Both the position numbers and the translations under genes were made by a program. The notes beneath the pieces are model-generated. The model did no database searches and was not told the DNA's origin. It saw nothing but the letters and a program-made list of their open reading frames with translations. From the NCBI GenBank assembly GCA_023333625.1, contig CM041643.1, positions 34,860,433 through 34,924,432 on the forward strand: a stretch of 64,000 bases of DNA, given 5' to 3'. Below are positions 23,803 through 36,225 of this stretch, piece after piece. Within the stretch, counting starts at the first letter, position 1, and each line of letters begins with the position of its first letter. This DNA is from Bothriochloa decipiens (taxonomy: Eukaryota > Streptophyta > Magnoliopsida > Poales > Poaceae).

Positions 23803-26194
23803 ATTTCGTCGAACTTTCTCCCACTCATACACTTCACCAAGTACTTTCTCCCACTCATTTCGTCGAACTCGATCTAATTGTTTTCTAGTAGATCTCACAC
23901 AATTAACAGCATTCACAATATCTTGATCTTTCCGTTGCAATGTTGTAGACAAGGTATTGTTATAGTCAAAATATTCAACATGAGATGCAGATAGAACACA
24001 AACTCAAAAGACTGGAAGTACACAAGGACACCTCTTGCCTTTCCATCCCTGTCTTCCTTTTCCACAAATTCAAGCACTTTGATAATTGTTTGGAATAAAT
24101 TAACTAAACTTGTAAGAGATTTATGGTGAGAACTCCAACGAGTATCTCCAGGTCTTTGGAGACATTGTTCTTGATTCAATCCTGTCCTGGTATTAAGTAA
24201 ACCACAGCCCATTGCCTTACTAACTTCTTTGAGATTAATATCTCGAATCATGTCCCTTCTCTTTGATGATCCACCAACCACATTCAATAAGGTAGAAATC
24301 TTATTAAAAAAATCAGCAATTCCTGTATGCTTCCTAGCAACAGCTACAACCACTAGTTGAAGCTGATGGGCAAAACAATGGACATAATATGCACTACTAT
24401 TTTCTCTCATGATCAAAGATTTCAAACCATTGAACTCACCTCGCTTGTTGCTAGCACCATCATATCCTTGCCCTCTTACTTGTTTGAAGCTTAACTTCAA
24501 TCTAGCAAACAAAGAATCAATACATGACTTGAGGTTGGCAGAAGTTGTATCTTTCACATGAATAATCCAACAAAGCTCTCCTTCACAAGTCCACATTTGT
24601 CAACATATCTCAACACCACTGCCCTTTGCTCTTTGCAAGAGACATCTCTAGACTCATCAACTAGCAAGCAGAATATATCTTGTCCAATGTCTTCAAGGAT
24701 AGAATGTAAAATCTCATCTGCAAAACACTTGATGATGTCTTTTTTGTATATCAGGAGATACCAAAAGACTATTATCTGCAGCATCAATTGTCAATGCCTT
24801 GGCTAAAGCTGCATTATGTTGTGCTAAGAAATCATAAACTTCCCTGTAATTCCCTTTGTTCAAGGATGTCTTTGATTCATCATGCCCTCGGAAAGGCAAT
24901 CCTTACTTGAGTAGCAATCTGGTAGTATCAATTGCACCATCAAGCCGAACAAAATATGCATTCTTAGAACTCTCAAGCTGTTTATGCAACTTAACATCAA
25001 TGTGTTGTTCTCTTTTCAACAGATCAACATATTTTTTCTTTGCTACATTGTGAGGGCTATCAACACTACCAACATGCTCCTTTAACCTTTCTTTATTGTA
25101 CCAAGTGTTCCAACCATCTAAAACAAATGACTTGTACCCAGCCTCCTTCTTAGTGGGATCTCTAAACAAGAAACAACAAAAACAGTAGGCTCTATCGGTA
25201 GACTCACTATACTCAAGCCAATTTTCAAATTCATCAAACCATTCAGGACTAAACCTTCTATTTTTATCCCCAATCCGAGTATATGGAAAATTAAGGGTGC
25301 GAGGCTGACAAGGCCTATTTGCCAAGTACTTTCTTCTTACTAATTCTCTAATATTAGGGTGATAAGAATGTATCTCTTTTCTTTTACTAGGATCAAATTG
25401 GATCTCCTTCTCCCAATTGTATCTTTTGGAGCTGGTGGTATTAGATTAACATTAACATTGTCATTTTGGTGATGAGAATCACCAGGATTGTTAGCATCAT
25501 CTGGTGCTTTCCTTTTTAACCATCTACTCATAAAAGCGCCTGCAACATAATTTTTTAAAAATGTCAGTTACATCAATACTTCTCATGTTCAAGATTAATT
25601 GACCAAACGTAAATAACTTACTTAACATGATCTTATATTCCGTCAGCCGTCGTAATCAGGTAAAACTTCAATTGTAAAACGCCAAAACCTAACCCAGTAA
25701 CCCTACAGTTCAATTGAATAAAGGAGGATCGGTAATAATGGAGATAAAAGAGAAGGATGATGGCGTAAGGCTAACAACAAATACCGCAGATCAATCCGTG
25801 CGTCGTCGATGGCGTGCTGTGAGAGCCGGTGATTACGCGTGCGGCGAGCCGCAAGCGCCCGGCCCCGGCGCCGCCTCAGCCTGAACGAGGTTGGGAACAG
25901 ACGGGCGGGCGGGCGGACTGCAGTCACTCCTAGTCTATGCGCATGCCGTATGCGGCAGGCCGGCAACTGCTCGTCTGCTCCAGACTCCTGTCGTGGGCCG
26001 GCCGTTCGTACTGGGCTGTCGTGGTTGCTGCCTGCTAGGCTTTAGTTTGCCTTGCCTACAGATTACAGACCAGACGGTGATGCACCTAATAAAATCTAGA
26101 GAGTGCACAAGGGCCAAATTAAACCTCTAATTACGTGATTTTTTCCCTCCGTGGTGCACGTGCACACGGCAACATATATGTGGCTCCGCCCCTG
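23803..26194 (-). mobile_element. hAT element (ZMYM1/TTF type), 3'-truncated
   Basis: One terminus is visible. The plus strand reads GGCTCCGCCCCTG at 26182-26194, so the minus strand starts CAGGGGCGGAGCC, the 5' end typical of plant hAT elements with TTF-finger transposases. The transposase relic (25531-23811) runs away from this end. The other terminus is missing: the coding sequence is cut off before the hAT dimerisation region at the junction with the LTR-like block. Confidence 0.75.
23811..25531 (-). pseudogene. hAT transposase, TTF zinc finger + DUF4371 type, multiply broken
   Basis: The minus strand encodes in turn: an N-terminus starting MSRWLKRKAPDD; a TTF finger (RCYCFCCFLFR-like: TDRAYCFCCFLFR at about 25180); a linker ending LPFRGHDES; the DUF4371/RNase H-like core (DIFCLLVDESRDVSCKEQ with the first catalytic Asp; VRGQGYDGASN; VHCFAHQLQL); and GDTRWSSHHKS. 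The disablements I can place are a frameshift near 25400, a CAA-to-TAA stop at 24905-24903 just before GLPFRGHDES, an extra A in the A-tract near 24740, a lost base near 24560 (GLF/HVKDTTS) and a frameshift near 23940. The C-terminal dimerisation domain is absent. Confidence 0.85.
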
Positions 26195-27766
26195 CTGAGG
26201 CTTGACAACAACTGTCCCACCGGTCAGGCCATTGCAAAAGCTTACTGTGGCCGCCACGCATGTGGGCGGCGAACCAGACGCTGCCTCATGCCGTTCCAGC
26301 GAGCTTGTGATGTGCCAAGTGCATCTGGCCAGGCGCGCGGTGACATCGGGCACGCGGCGGGTCCGACATGCGGCCACAACGGCCAACGGCGGTGCAAGTT
26401 CACCGCGACTGGGCGTCGTCCGGCAACGCTGGTGCTGTTGCAGGGCCACTGCGAGCAAGTGGTCGTCCTGCGGTGCTGTGCCCGGCCCCACACTGGCCCA
26501 GGATACGCAGCATGTCAACAACGCTATTAGCGCTTACCCCTGCAACTGCATCATAGTGTTTCTATGCCTACAAGCTGTTCGATCAAATGCCATGCTCGTA
26601 GAAAATTTCATTACGTATATGTCATTCATCTTGTATATGTTTTTTTTATCACTCGTTCGTTAAAATTTGCTTACACGACTGCAACCAAAATATTTTTCAG
26701 ACAAAAAAATAATGTTGCTGGTTTCATAGAGTACTTTGAGGCAAACATTGTAGGCACATGAGCTCATATAGTTGTTGATCATGGAGGGCTTGAAGCAAAA
26801 TGTGATAAAATCGTGTGTGAAACCTTCTGTAAAAGTACCATATTAATTTAATGACACACATAAGGGCTACTAAATTGTGTTTTTTATTGTACACGACCAT
26901 ACTTTGTATAGTAATGAAGTACCCAAACAAATGGAATAATACGCAAAACTACTTAGGTTTCCTTTGGAACACATGAGTTTCAAAGAAATCATGGAAGAAA
27001 TTTGACAAAAACCAGTTTATTTTTTTTAGAAAAACACATGATACAGAACAAAATCCTGCAATTCAGAGGGCCCTTTGGAGTTGCTAGTACCAATAGTCCC
27101 CGTTAGGACTAAATCCAACAAAAATATTTCAAAAATTGTTGGTAGGGCTTCTAGAAAAACCCCACAATTCAAAGGGGCCTTTAGAGTTGTTAGTACCAAT
27201 AATCCCCGTTAGAACTAAATCGAATAAATATAACTGAAAGGTGGAATGAAATAGTCCAAAAAGCAAGAGGTGTTCATAAGCTTATAACACATTTATAATA
27301 TAAAAAAAACAGAAGGACTTCATAACAAAGAGTGAAAGAAAGCAAACCGATAAAGCACGGAATGATGTATGAAGAACTTGGCAAGCTGTGTACTTGGTCC
27401 TAGAATGAGCACACTAGTGTGGGCACATATACCATATATACATATACATCCGGTAAAGATGAACCAAGCGTCAAGTATTGCACAAACTAATTCCAGATGC
27501 TTGTGCCAACCTCCCAGCCGTGCAAGTGCAACGGGTGCCCTCCACGCGGCGGATCGACGGAACGTTGTAGAGAGAGGCGTGTGTGGCACGAGCACGATAT
27601 GGATCGACGGAGCGCTGGAACGCACTCGTTTTTTCTTTCTTCCCAAAAAGAGAAAAAAAAAACTTCTCTCTGTGAGAAATGAACCCTGTTAGTAATTCCC
27701 CTCCAGCGTGTAATTGAATTTTCTTTTTTTATTCAAAAAATGAATTTGGCTTTACTAGTAGCAGCA
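26195..27766. other. Non-coding stretch with a diverged direct duplication
   Basis: 26195-26530 is GC-rich and open in several frames on both strands, but translations are low-complexity and no family is recognised. 27055-27235 holds two diverged copies of a unit of about 105 bp (AATTCAGAGGGCCCTTTGGAG and AATTCAAAGGGGCCTTTAGAG starts). The rest is AT-rich. Confidence 0.45.
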
Positions 27767-28041
27767 GGCTGTGTTTAGATCCTATGAATTTACCCTAAAA
27801 TTTACTATGCAGAATTCCTATCATCCGTCACATCAAAATGCCGACACATGCATAGAGTACTAAATATAGATAAAATTAAAAACTAATTACACAGTTTTAT
27901 TCTACTTTACGAGATGAACATTTTAAGTCTAGTTACTCAAAGTTTAGATAATTTTTACTAAATACAAACGAAATGCTACAGTACGCTGAGGTGACACGAT
28001 ATGATATTTTCTTTCAAAATTCGGGGGAACTAAACACACCC
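27767..28041. mobile_element. 275-bp MITE
   Basis: Inverted ends GGCTGTGTTTAGATCC and (complement of right end) GGGTGTGTTTAGTTCC enclose 275 bp of AT-rich non-coding DNA. Both sides are flanked by GCA, a possible 3-bp target duplication. The ends match the widespread grass MITEs with a G-TGTGTTTAGTTCC terminus. It sits just upstream of the TBL gene leader. Confidence 0.75.
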
Positions 28042-29450
28042 GCAGATCAAATCAAAAGAGAACACCGGCAAGGGCCCACACACATCGGGTTTAACTTTAA
28101 CCTAACCTCTCTCACCTGCACTGCAATTGAATAATCGCTCGCTGTTACTGCTCCAGTCCGTACCGTACCTCGGGCCTCTCCCGTCGGACGGCAGTGGCCC
28201 GTCGCCCACCCTTCCCTTCCCCATTCATTCCGAGCGGCCGCCGGAGGCCGGACGCGGACGGGGAAAGGAGCCACGCGAATACTCGATCTAGTGGGGAGAG
28301 AGAGGCAGCCCCAGTCTGCCAGAGGCGGCGGCCCGGTGAGGTCCCTCTCTCGCCCTTGGCGGAGGAAATCGTCTCCTGTATTGGTTATTTCCCTGGCATT
28401 TTCCAGGGATTGGAAATCAAAGGGAAAACATAATTTCCCTATCTGTGTGTAATTTTGAAGAAACTGTGACGGTAAATCTAGCTTGCGGGTAAATACTGCG
28501 CAGCCCGATTCTCGCGTTTTCCCCCTTTCTTTCCCGTTGGATTTGGTTCGGGACGCGACTCCGTGTAGCCGCAGATTACATGAGCGGGATTCAAACGCGG
28601 ATTGTCGTGATCTGACTTAGGCTTTGTTCTCAATTTGATTGCGGCGTTTGCTCCTACGTGCTGGATCAAATCAAATGGATTCTTAGGGGATGGGCCATGG
28701 GCGAGTTTCTTGGATTTACGTTGCCGTGAGATGGATGGAACCGAGTGCTTATTTAGTTGTTGAATTTTCTGGGGTGGTGCTGCAGCTGTTACCTGTCATA
28801 GATTTTGTGCTCCTACTAGTGATCTTGGAGCGTTTGTTTAGTAACGGGTTTAATTGTATGATTTGATCTGCACTCACAGCCTCAAGCTGTGGGTTATCTA
28901 GATTCGAATTGTTAATTTCTTTGTTCTGGAATGATGCCATGGATCCGAAGGCCTACTACATGCTATGTGCTTTTGGTTCAACTTTCCCAGATACTTGTAA
29001 AGGATCAAAGTTTCTGTTTCTCCAGTTGAAAGTGAACTTGATTACTTCACTTTGTGATCAGGCAAGTGGTAGGAAGGGCCACTTATTGACAAAGACACAC
29101 ACCAATTGGCCTTTCCCTGTACTGTAGGTCTGTAGTATTTGTGTTGCTACATGATTTTAATTTTTACATATCCAGTTGGAAGCTTGGAAGGCAGACTTTA
29201 CCCTATTTATTTTTGACAGATGAAAGGTTAGTAAATAGTTGAATGAGATGCATATAGTCAATTCTTTTTTTACATAGCTGGTAGCTTACATTTCTATTGA
29301 AAACGTTGCTTGTTAATAAGTGTACAAGGATATACTGTGTGTCTAACTTCACCTTTCCTGAAACAGGTTTACTGTCAACATTTTTCCTATTGTATGGATG
29401 GTTACTTTAAAGCGAAGATCATTTTTACGTTACAGAACATCAATAAAAGG

Positions 29451-31201
29451 ATGAGGCTTGGAAGTATAAATGGTTTGCGGTTCAAGCAGCTTAAGCTTGT
29501 CATTCTTGCATTTTTCATGTTGTTTCTTCTTTGGAAATGGGAGAAGGGCACATATTATGATTCTGAAATCCTCCAACCAGATCCATTGGTTTTGACTCGT
29601 CCAGGTTATTAACTATACGTAAACATTACTCATGTTTCTTATCACATCTACCTCCATTCTCATTTTCTTTGAAATATTTGCAGCTAACTCAAAGTCTGTA
29701 GATCAGCATACAGCCTCAGAAGAAGACTTTCCAAGTGCAGATCCATTACCTCAGTCAGTAGGTAAAGTAGAAAAGCCAGTTACTAGTGCACCACCACCAC
29801 TGTCTGCGATAGGCTATTCTGTTGACGTTGCAGATGGAAATGAAGTGCCACCTCCTGAGAAGAAAGGTATACTCGTCTTGTGTGATGACTATTAGAGAAA
29901 CCATGAATTCATTTCTCATGCAAGCATACAAATGTGCTTGTTTCCTCAATTGACATAGTCCTCATATTGTCTTTGTACATAATCCAGAAGATTATTTTCT
30001 GTTCAGTTTACTGGTGTGCAGGCTATCTGGCTTTAATTTGTATCTGATGTTTGCTTTATCTATCCTACAGAATGTGACTACAAGAATGGAAAGTGGGTTT
30101 CTGACAACCGGAGACCACTATACTCAGGGTTTGGTTGTAAACAGTGGCTTTCAGAGAGTTGGTCCTGCAGATTAACCCAGCGAACAGATTTTGCATATGA
30201 AAAATTTAGATGGCAGCCTGAAGCTTGTGAAATGCCAGAGTTTGAGGCCTCTCAGTTCTTGAGAAGGTACATGACCATAGTCAATATCTGATGAATTTGG
30301 AGATGGTTTGTGCCATGCTGTTTGGCTACATCTTTGGGTCAATATGGAAATACTAATTTGGATATATTTCAGAATGCAGGATAAAACCATTGCTTATGTG
30401 GGTGATTCTTTAGGGCGGCAGATGTTTCAATCAATGATGTGTATGGTCACTGATGGAAAGCAGAGGCTGGAAGTAGAAGATGTTGGCGCAGAGTATGGCT
30501 TTGTGTTAGCACCAGGTGCAAAAAGACCAGACGGCTGGGCCTATCGGTTCCCGAGCACCAATACAACAATTTTATACCATTGGTCGTCAACACTGTGTGA
30601 TTTGGAGCCTCTGAATCCATCAGATCGAGCAACCAGTTATGCCATGCACCTTGACCGTCCACCTGCTTTTCTGAAGAACAACCTTCACAGATTCCATGTT
30701 CTGGTTCTTAACACTGGTCACCACTGGAACCGGGGGAAGCTAAGGGCGAACAAGTGGGAGATGTATCTTGGTGGAGCACCAAACAACAACAGGAACATTG
30801 CTGTCATCTGGAAGGCCAAAAATTTCACCATCCACAGTATCGTCAAGTGGATGGATAACCAGCTCCCTCACCACCCCCAGCTGAAGGTGTTCTACAGGTC
30901 AATATCGCCTCGGCACTTCTTTAATGGGGATTGGAACACAGGAGGCAGCTGTGACAACACAAACCCTTTGGCCAAGGGAAGTGGCATTCACCTCAACCAT
31001 TCTGAGGATGGTGATGCCGAGGGTGCGGTAAGGGGAACCAGGATCAAACTTCTTGATGTCACTGCTCTCTCACGTTTGAGGGACGAAGGGCATATATCAC
31101 GGTACAGTATCAAGGCCACGCCGGGCGTTCAAGATTGCTTGCACTGGTGCCTTCCCGGCGTACCTGATACATGGAATGAGATTCTTGCAGCCCAGCTATA
31201 G
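29451..31201 (+). CDS. Trichome-birefringence-like (TBL/PMR5) protein, cell-wall O-acetyltransferase family
   Basis: Four coding exons join in frame: 29451-29604, 29684-29866, 30071-30266 and 30373-31201, all with GT-AG introns. The start is the ATG that opens a short basic N-terminus followed by one hydrophobic segment (LVILAFFMLFLLW, residues about 17-29), as expected for a Golgi type II membrane protein. The TBL domain begins ECDYKNGKWV and has C-rich positions. The PC-esterase part carries the GDSLGRQM motif (exon 4 start) and the C-terminal DCLHWCLPGVPDTWNE motif, which supplies the D-x-x-H residues; both catalytic motifs are intact. Family members O-acetylate xylan, mannan or pectin in the Golgi; substrate cannot be told from sequence. 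A non-coding leader exon probably lies near 28250-28340, ending at a GGTGAGG donor. Confidence 0.93.
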
Positions 31202-31637
31202 CCTGTAGTTGAATGTGCAAAGAGCTACATCAAACAAGTTAGGGCAAAAGCTCTTATATACAGTAACTACCACGGAGTACTACTTTGTTAGGCTTTACTG
31301 CAGAGGTTTTATGCTGTTCATAGGAAACACTGAGCAGCAGCATGTTCTTTCGGGAGCGGGCTTTGTTTTACGTAGAAAAGACACGTTCTTTTTTTTGTCC
31401 CAAAGTGTAAGTAACTGTTGTATTTGCCTACTGTTACCTGTGTACGCCAATTGCTAAATGGAAAACTGAATTGATAATTTGGAAGGATTGCCTGAGGTGG
31501 GCAACGCTTTTGGCAGCATTCTGTCCTTTGAGAACTCAGTTATACCAAACACAAACAGGACATTATGCATTGCTGATCCATGTGATGTGGTTGTTGATAC
31601 GTTGATTGTTGTTAGGTTAGTCCTTTCAGTCCTTGTA

Positions 31638-31780
31638 AAAAGGACGTATCCCGTAGGCTTTCGTACCGCGGGATTTGGGGAAGGGATCCCTGCACAAATG
31701 TGCAGAAGTTAGGGTTTGAACCTTGGACCTCTTGGTCACAGACGTTAAAACTCTACCGTTTACATCAGGGCCGTCCTTCT
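31638..31780 (-). mobile_element. tRNA-derived SINE with 15-bp target duplication
   Basis: On the minus strand the 143-bp unit has a box A-like TGTAAACGGTAGAG, a box B GGTTCAAACCC and ends in a short T run, the structure of grass T-tailed SINEs (p-SINE/Au-like). It is flanked by perfect 15-bp direct repeats CTTTCAGTCCTTGTA (31623-31637 and 31781-31795). It lies about 440 bp past the stop codon of the TBL gene. Confidence 0.88.
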
Positions 31781-31795
31781 CTTTCAGTCCTTGTA

Positions 31796-34607
31796 TCACC
31801 ATTATTTATGGTACAAGTTCAGGTCATTTCATAAGTTCTGTATGCCATTGTGATTACTACTGAACAATATGGCACCGAGATTAAGACCTCCAGACAAACT
31901 GTTCTGCGGAGAACTGAGATGCTGGGACCTCGAGTAAACAAGATGAGGCGCACCTGATATTCCTCCTATGGAATTTGTATTCAAAATCAGAGTCCCAGTG
32001 CCAGCGACACTTTTCACGTGCAAATTACAGTGGACCTGTCGGTGGCCTATGGCTTTGCTTAATCAACGAACGTGGCAAATTTGCTGGCCACTGATCGGTC
32101 ATGCCGTACCCTAATATAATACTGTTACCGTCACGTTAAGATCGATGCACCGATCACATTTGTTTGTTACTCCAGGCCCAGGTGCTTATCAACTACGCTA
32201 TCAGGCGATGGCAACTGCCAGATAAACAATCCAGCACCACAGTCCACACGTCGAGGGCTACCGATTCCGAGATCCGAGTCCCGCGATAGCGATGTCGCTT
32301 TACGTGCCAAAATCTCTACCGCCAGTTCAAATACAACCAAATGACGCAAGCGAAGCCTTGAGAAGCTGCACCCTGCAGCGACGAGAAGGCTCGAGTCGAC
32401 GGTGATCAGGACCACCAGCGGCGGGCCGGCTCGCCCAGTCATGCACGGCACGGAGCGCGAGTGGTGGGCTTTGCGTTTTTCCTTGTGATGGCTGGGTCGT
32501 AGGCTCGTAGTCGGATACGGATACGGTTTTACATCCGAATTATTTCTTTGCATCAGCATTTCAGATCAAAATCTTCATACCCAAACAGCTAAAAAACAAT
32601 TAGCTATTTAATAAAAAAAATCCCCACAATTTGGTATATAATACTATCATCGTTCTAAATTATAAGATGTGACCTTTCTAAATATATAAAGTTTGTTGTT
32701 GATGTAGTCATATAGATATACATTATGTCTAGATACATAAGTAAAAAACGGAGTCAAGATATAAGATGATTGTTAGTGGTACAAGGCCGTGGAGAAGCAA
32801 GTAAACCAAATCATAAACTTTATGTCTATATTCATTTATACTAGGTTAACCTCAGAGGCCAACAAGGTTTTCTAGGCCATTGAATATATCATCTCATATC
32901 ACATTTGTTTTCGTATTTTTGTCCGAATTCGGATTCGAGTACGGATAGTGTCAACCACGTCAGATAGATACGATAGGATATCGACAACATAAGTATGTAA
33001 TTTAAGTATTCGAATACGGATACGGTTTTAGATATTAAATATCCGGACTCGGATGCAGATGAATTAAAACCCCTTTAAAATAATTCAGTCTTAAAATACG
33101 ATCGAAAAATATCTATATCATTTTCTTCCATACACGTGACCAACATAGTTATCAAGGATCAAGCTTTAGCTAAATTAGTGTCAAATATGCTTTTAAGTAG
33201 GTCACGCTGTTCACTGAGCGCCACGTGCATGGAGGCTAGCTAGTGAGGCGCGGAGAGCGAGGAGGGTATGCAGCCTTTAAGCTTAGGGGCGGCTATGCAA
33301 GGTTGATGGGTGCCCCAAGAGAGGAGCTGGACACCTCACAAACCGATGCATGATTGTGTGTTGACGAACTATCTATCGTGTAATGAAAGACTGTTCGTCT
33401 GTGCTGAGGTATTTTGCTGAAGAACAAATCAGTCTGATCGTCGTGCACTATACGTGCATACTCAAAGGATTATCCATCAAACAACCAACAAATATAGAAT
33501 ATGTAGCTTTTGCTATGCAAGTTTTAAAATATAAACTAAATGTGAACATGATGCGTATGCTAAACTTGAATGCATGGCATGGTCGTGACAGTTAATGACC
33601 GTTTGCATCTGTTGTAATAAGTCTTACACACCATCTTGTACAGCCAGTTGCCATGGAAGGGGATGGTAAGCTTAATATTGTGGGCTACGGTGAAATTACT
33701 TTGTGGGTGGATTTTGTGCAACTTGAGATGTGTGAGGTATCCCTATGTAGACATGATAAAGGTTGAAGCGTGAGATACTCCTTATGTACCAATGGGTCAA
33801 ATGGAGTATCCTTGTTCTTGAGTGAGTAAAACTTGTACCTCTCCGCACACTGCGGAGAGTCTTGAATGTGATTTCTATTCAAATACCACACTATCAATTA
33901 TTGTTCTTGATCGAGTGAGTAAAACTTGTACATACCTCTCCACACAAAGTATTAAATGTGATTGCTATTCAAATGCCACGCTTATGACTACTACTTGAGT
34001 AGTGTGTGCGAGGAAAGGGCCCGTTTAATATTAAGCTCCACTGTTTTATGCTTATGTGTTAATGCTTAAAGTTATGCTATGTTTAGGTGTAGTTGGTAGA
34101 CAATATCTACTTTGTGCACAAATACTATTTATGCAACACAACTTTATACTTTACGCCAAATTATACCTTTCGTATATTGTTTAGGTGTCCTGCGAAGTAC
34201 CATCATGGTATTCACCATATTGCAAGTACCTAAAGGACTATGGTGATACCATGTCATTCCACTAGAATTGAGCCAAGCGAAATCCTGATGGCAATGCCCA
34301 TGGACAAGGTGGCCACTAATTAGACTTTAGTTCATAACCTAGACACATAGGTGAAACATGATAGGATAACCATTTAGTTTATAAATTATATTTAGGATGC
34401 CTTTGTAGGGTCTATTTATTTGATCCCAAAATTATGGGAAATTTGAAGGGATTGAGGTAGATGAAATGCCCTACAAGTTAACAACCTCTTCAAACCGTCT
34501 AATTCCAAAAACAAACAACCAACCAAGGACTTAGTGAGCGAAAACAAAAGGAACAATGTGCTAGTTGTTCGTAACTTAATGGACGTTACATGCGATGCTC
34601 AAACACG
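31796..34607. other. Intergenic stretch between TBL and the mariner element
   Basis: No gene can be supported. 32500-33060 has scattered CGGATACGG/GGATTCGAGTACGG words, a decayed transposon signature in grasses. 32650-32690 resembles the end of an old Stowaway (TTCTAAATTATAAGATGTGACC). Direct duplications at 33808-33980 are listed separately. Confidence 0.5.
33808..33980. repeat. Imperfect tandem duplication, about 93 bp
   Basis: The words GAGTGAGTAAAACTTGTAC, CCTCTCC(G/A)CACA and AATGTGAT(T)GCTATTCAAATGCCAC-like appear in the same order starting at about 33820 and again at about 33913. The second copy is slightly shortened. Confidence 0.8.
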
Positions 34608-34944
34608 TACCCCCTCCGTCTACAAATATCTTCGCTTCTGAGGTTCAAAAAAAATTTACAAATAAAAGGTCTCGATGGCATCTCGAGGGCACCAGGAGGA
34701 CATCAGACTGGGACTGCCTGGCTGCAAAGCTGCGGAGGGAAAAAATAAAAAAATACAAGTCCGCCGAAGTATCCTGTCCACACATTTTAAGGCAAAAAGA
34801 AAAATCCCCATCGAGGGAGGCAGGGAGCCCGTCCACACCACGAGCGCATCCAGGTGCGAGCACGCCTTCCAGCCTTACGCCGCTCTCATCCTCTTCCCCT
34901 TCTCAAAGCTTCCGTTCCCTTCTCGTCCTCATCGCTGCGTGACC

Positions 34945-35566
34945 ATGGCTGCGGGCGGCAGCCGACGTAGCCAGCGGATCCGTGCATGTGGCAAGATGGC
35001 CGGGGCCGTCGGTGTTGACCTGATGATGAAGCCCCGCGGCGGGATCGGCGACGGGATCGGCGACCTCGCCAAGCCAGGCACCGCCGAATCAGCGATGAAG
35101 CCAAGCGACGCCGATTCGACTGAGGAGGCGTGGATCTACGTTCACGGGTGCTGAATCAAGAGGGCTGGCCTGCGCTTCAACTCCCAGGGTGAACGTGTAT
35201 GTCCCCGACTCCGACGACGAAGAGGAGGCCCTTCAGGTGTCCGCGAATGGGCCACTCGGCGTCGATCTGGTCCCTGCGATGGCCACGGACAGGGCTGCCG
35301 GCGTCGATCTGTCCCCTGCGGTGGCTCCGGAAGGTGTTGCAGGCATCAATCTGGCCCCTGCGGTGGCCGCCGCCGAGCCTGCCAGCATAGAGATGAAGCC
35401 GGAAGTAGCTGCGCGCCTGGCCAAAAAGGTGCTTGGCGAGGACCTGCACCCAGAAGTGGCTGCCCTCCTGGCCGAGGTGCTTTCCAAGATGGATCCTTTC
35501 TACCACGAATGCTTCATCGACATGTATAAGGTTATGGTGCCGCTTTTCTTCAGCCCTCCCCACTAG
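34945..35566 (+). CDS. Unknown protein region inside the mariner element, possibly two exons or a frameshifted gene
   Basis: I do not recognise this gene. A plus-strand frame from ATG 34945 (MAAGGSRRSQRIRACGK, a basic nuclear-signal-like start) runs to TGA near 35152. A second frame from 35189 (125 codons) reads VPDSDDEEEA and then three imperfect repeats with a GVDLxPAMA/GVDLSPAVA/GINLAPAVA pattern. A helix-like end (VAARLAKKVLGEDLHPEVAALLAEVL) follows, finishing at TAG 35566. The two are one frame apart; a very short intron or a frameshift could join them. The upstream 80 bp look like a GC-rich leader. It converges on the transposase and stops about 660 bp from the transposase stop codon. 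It could be a second element gene or a captured host gene. Confidence 0.4.
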
Positions 35567-36225
35567 TTTATTTTCTATTGTCTCAAAGTGTAAACTGAAA
35601 TCTCGTTGTTGTGGATAGATGATGTGCTTTTGGTGCCGGGATAAATGGATGCTTGTGCGATGATGTACTGTACATTCTCACTTTATGTAGCTGAAGTGCT
35701 TTTGTGTACTAAGTGTAGGTTGTCACTTTCTGTAGATGACGTGCTTTTGGTCCCATGAACAATTGGTGTGACTGTACTGATGAACTGTGCTTCTTCCTTT
35801 TTATAAACTTCTAATCAAAGTAGATGTGTGTTCACGACAACTTAAGTTCTGTGATGATTTTAGTAAGTATTTGACACATGTTAACTCAAAATCTGTTACA
35901 GAATTATCCTACAATTTTTGGTTGGTAATTTTGCATTGTGGTTTGTGATAACTCTAGTTTAGCATAAACTGCTACACATTTTAAAGTCTTACAGCAGTAC
36001 CACAGATGATTAACATCACCAAGTATACATGCTTCACTCAGGAGTACTACATTAGTACACACTTTCCAAACTTACAGCAGTACCACACATGCACTTTCCA
36101 AATTTATAGCATTACCACACATGATGTCTATGATCAAGCACCCCTGCTTTATTTGTAGCATTAGCAGCCATGATTTCCACTTATTTGCTGCCAAAATTCC
36201 CAAAATAACATCAAACGTGATATCC

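Noticed and set aside
26096..26663. Several overlapping 80-150 codon frames on both strands
   Set aside because: GC-rich, low-complexity, overlapping in all frames, no recognisable domain and no supporting splice or start context.
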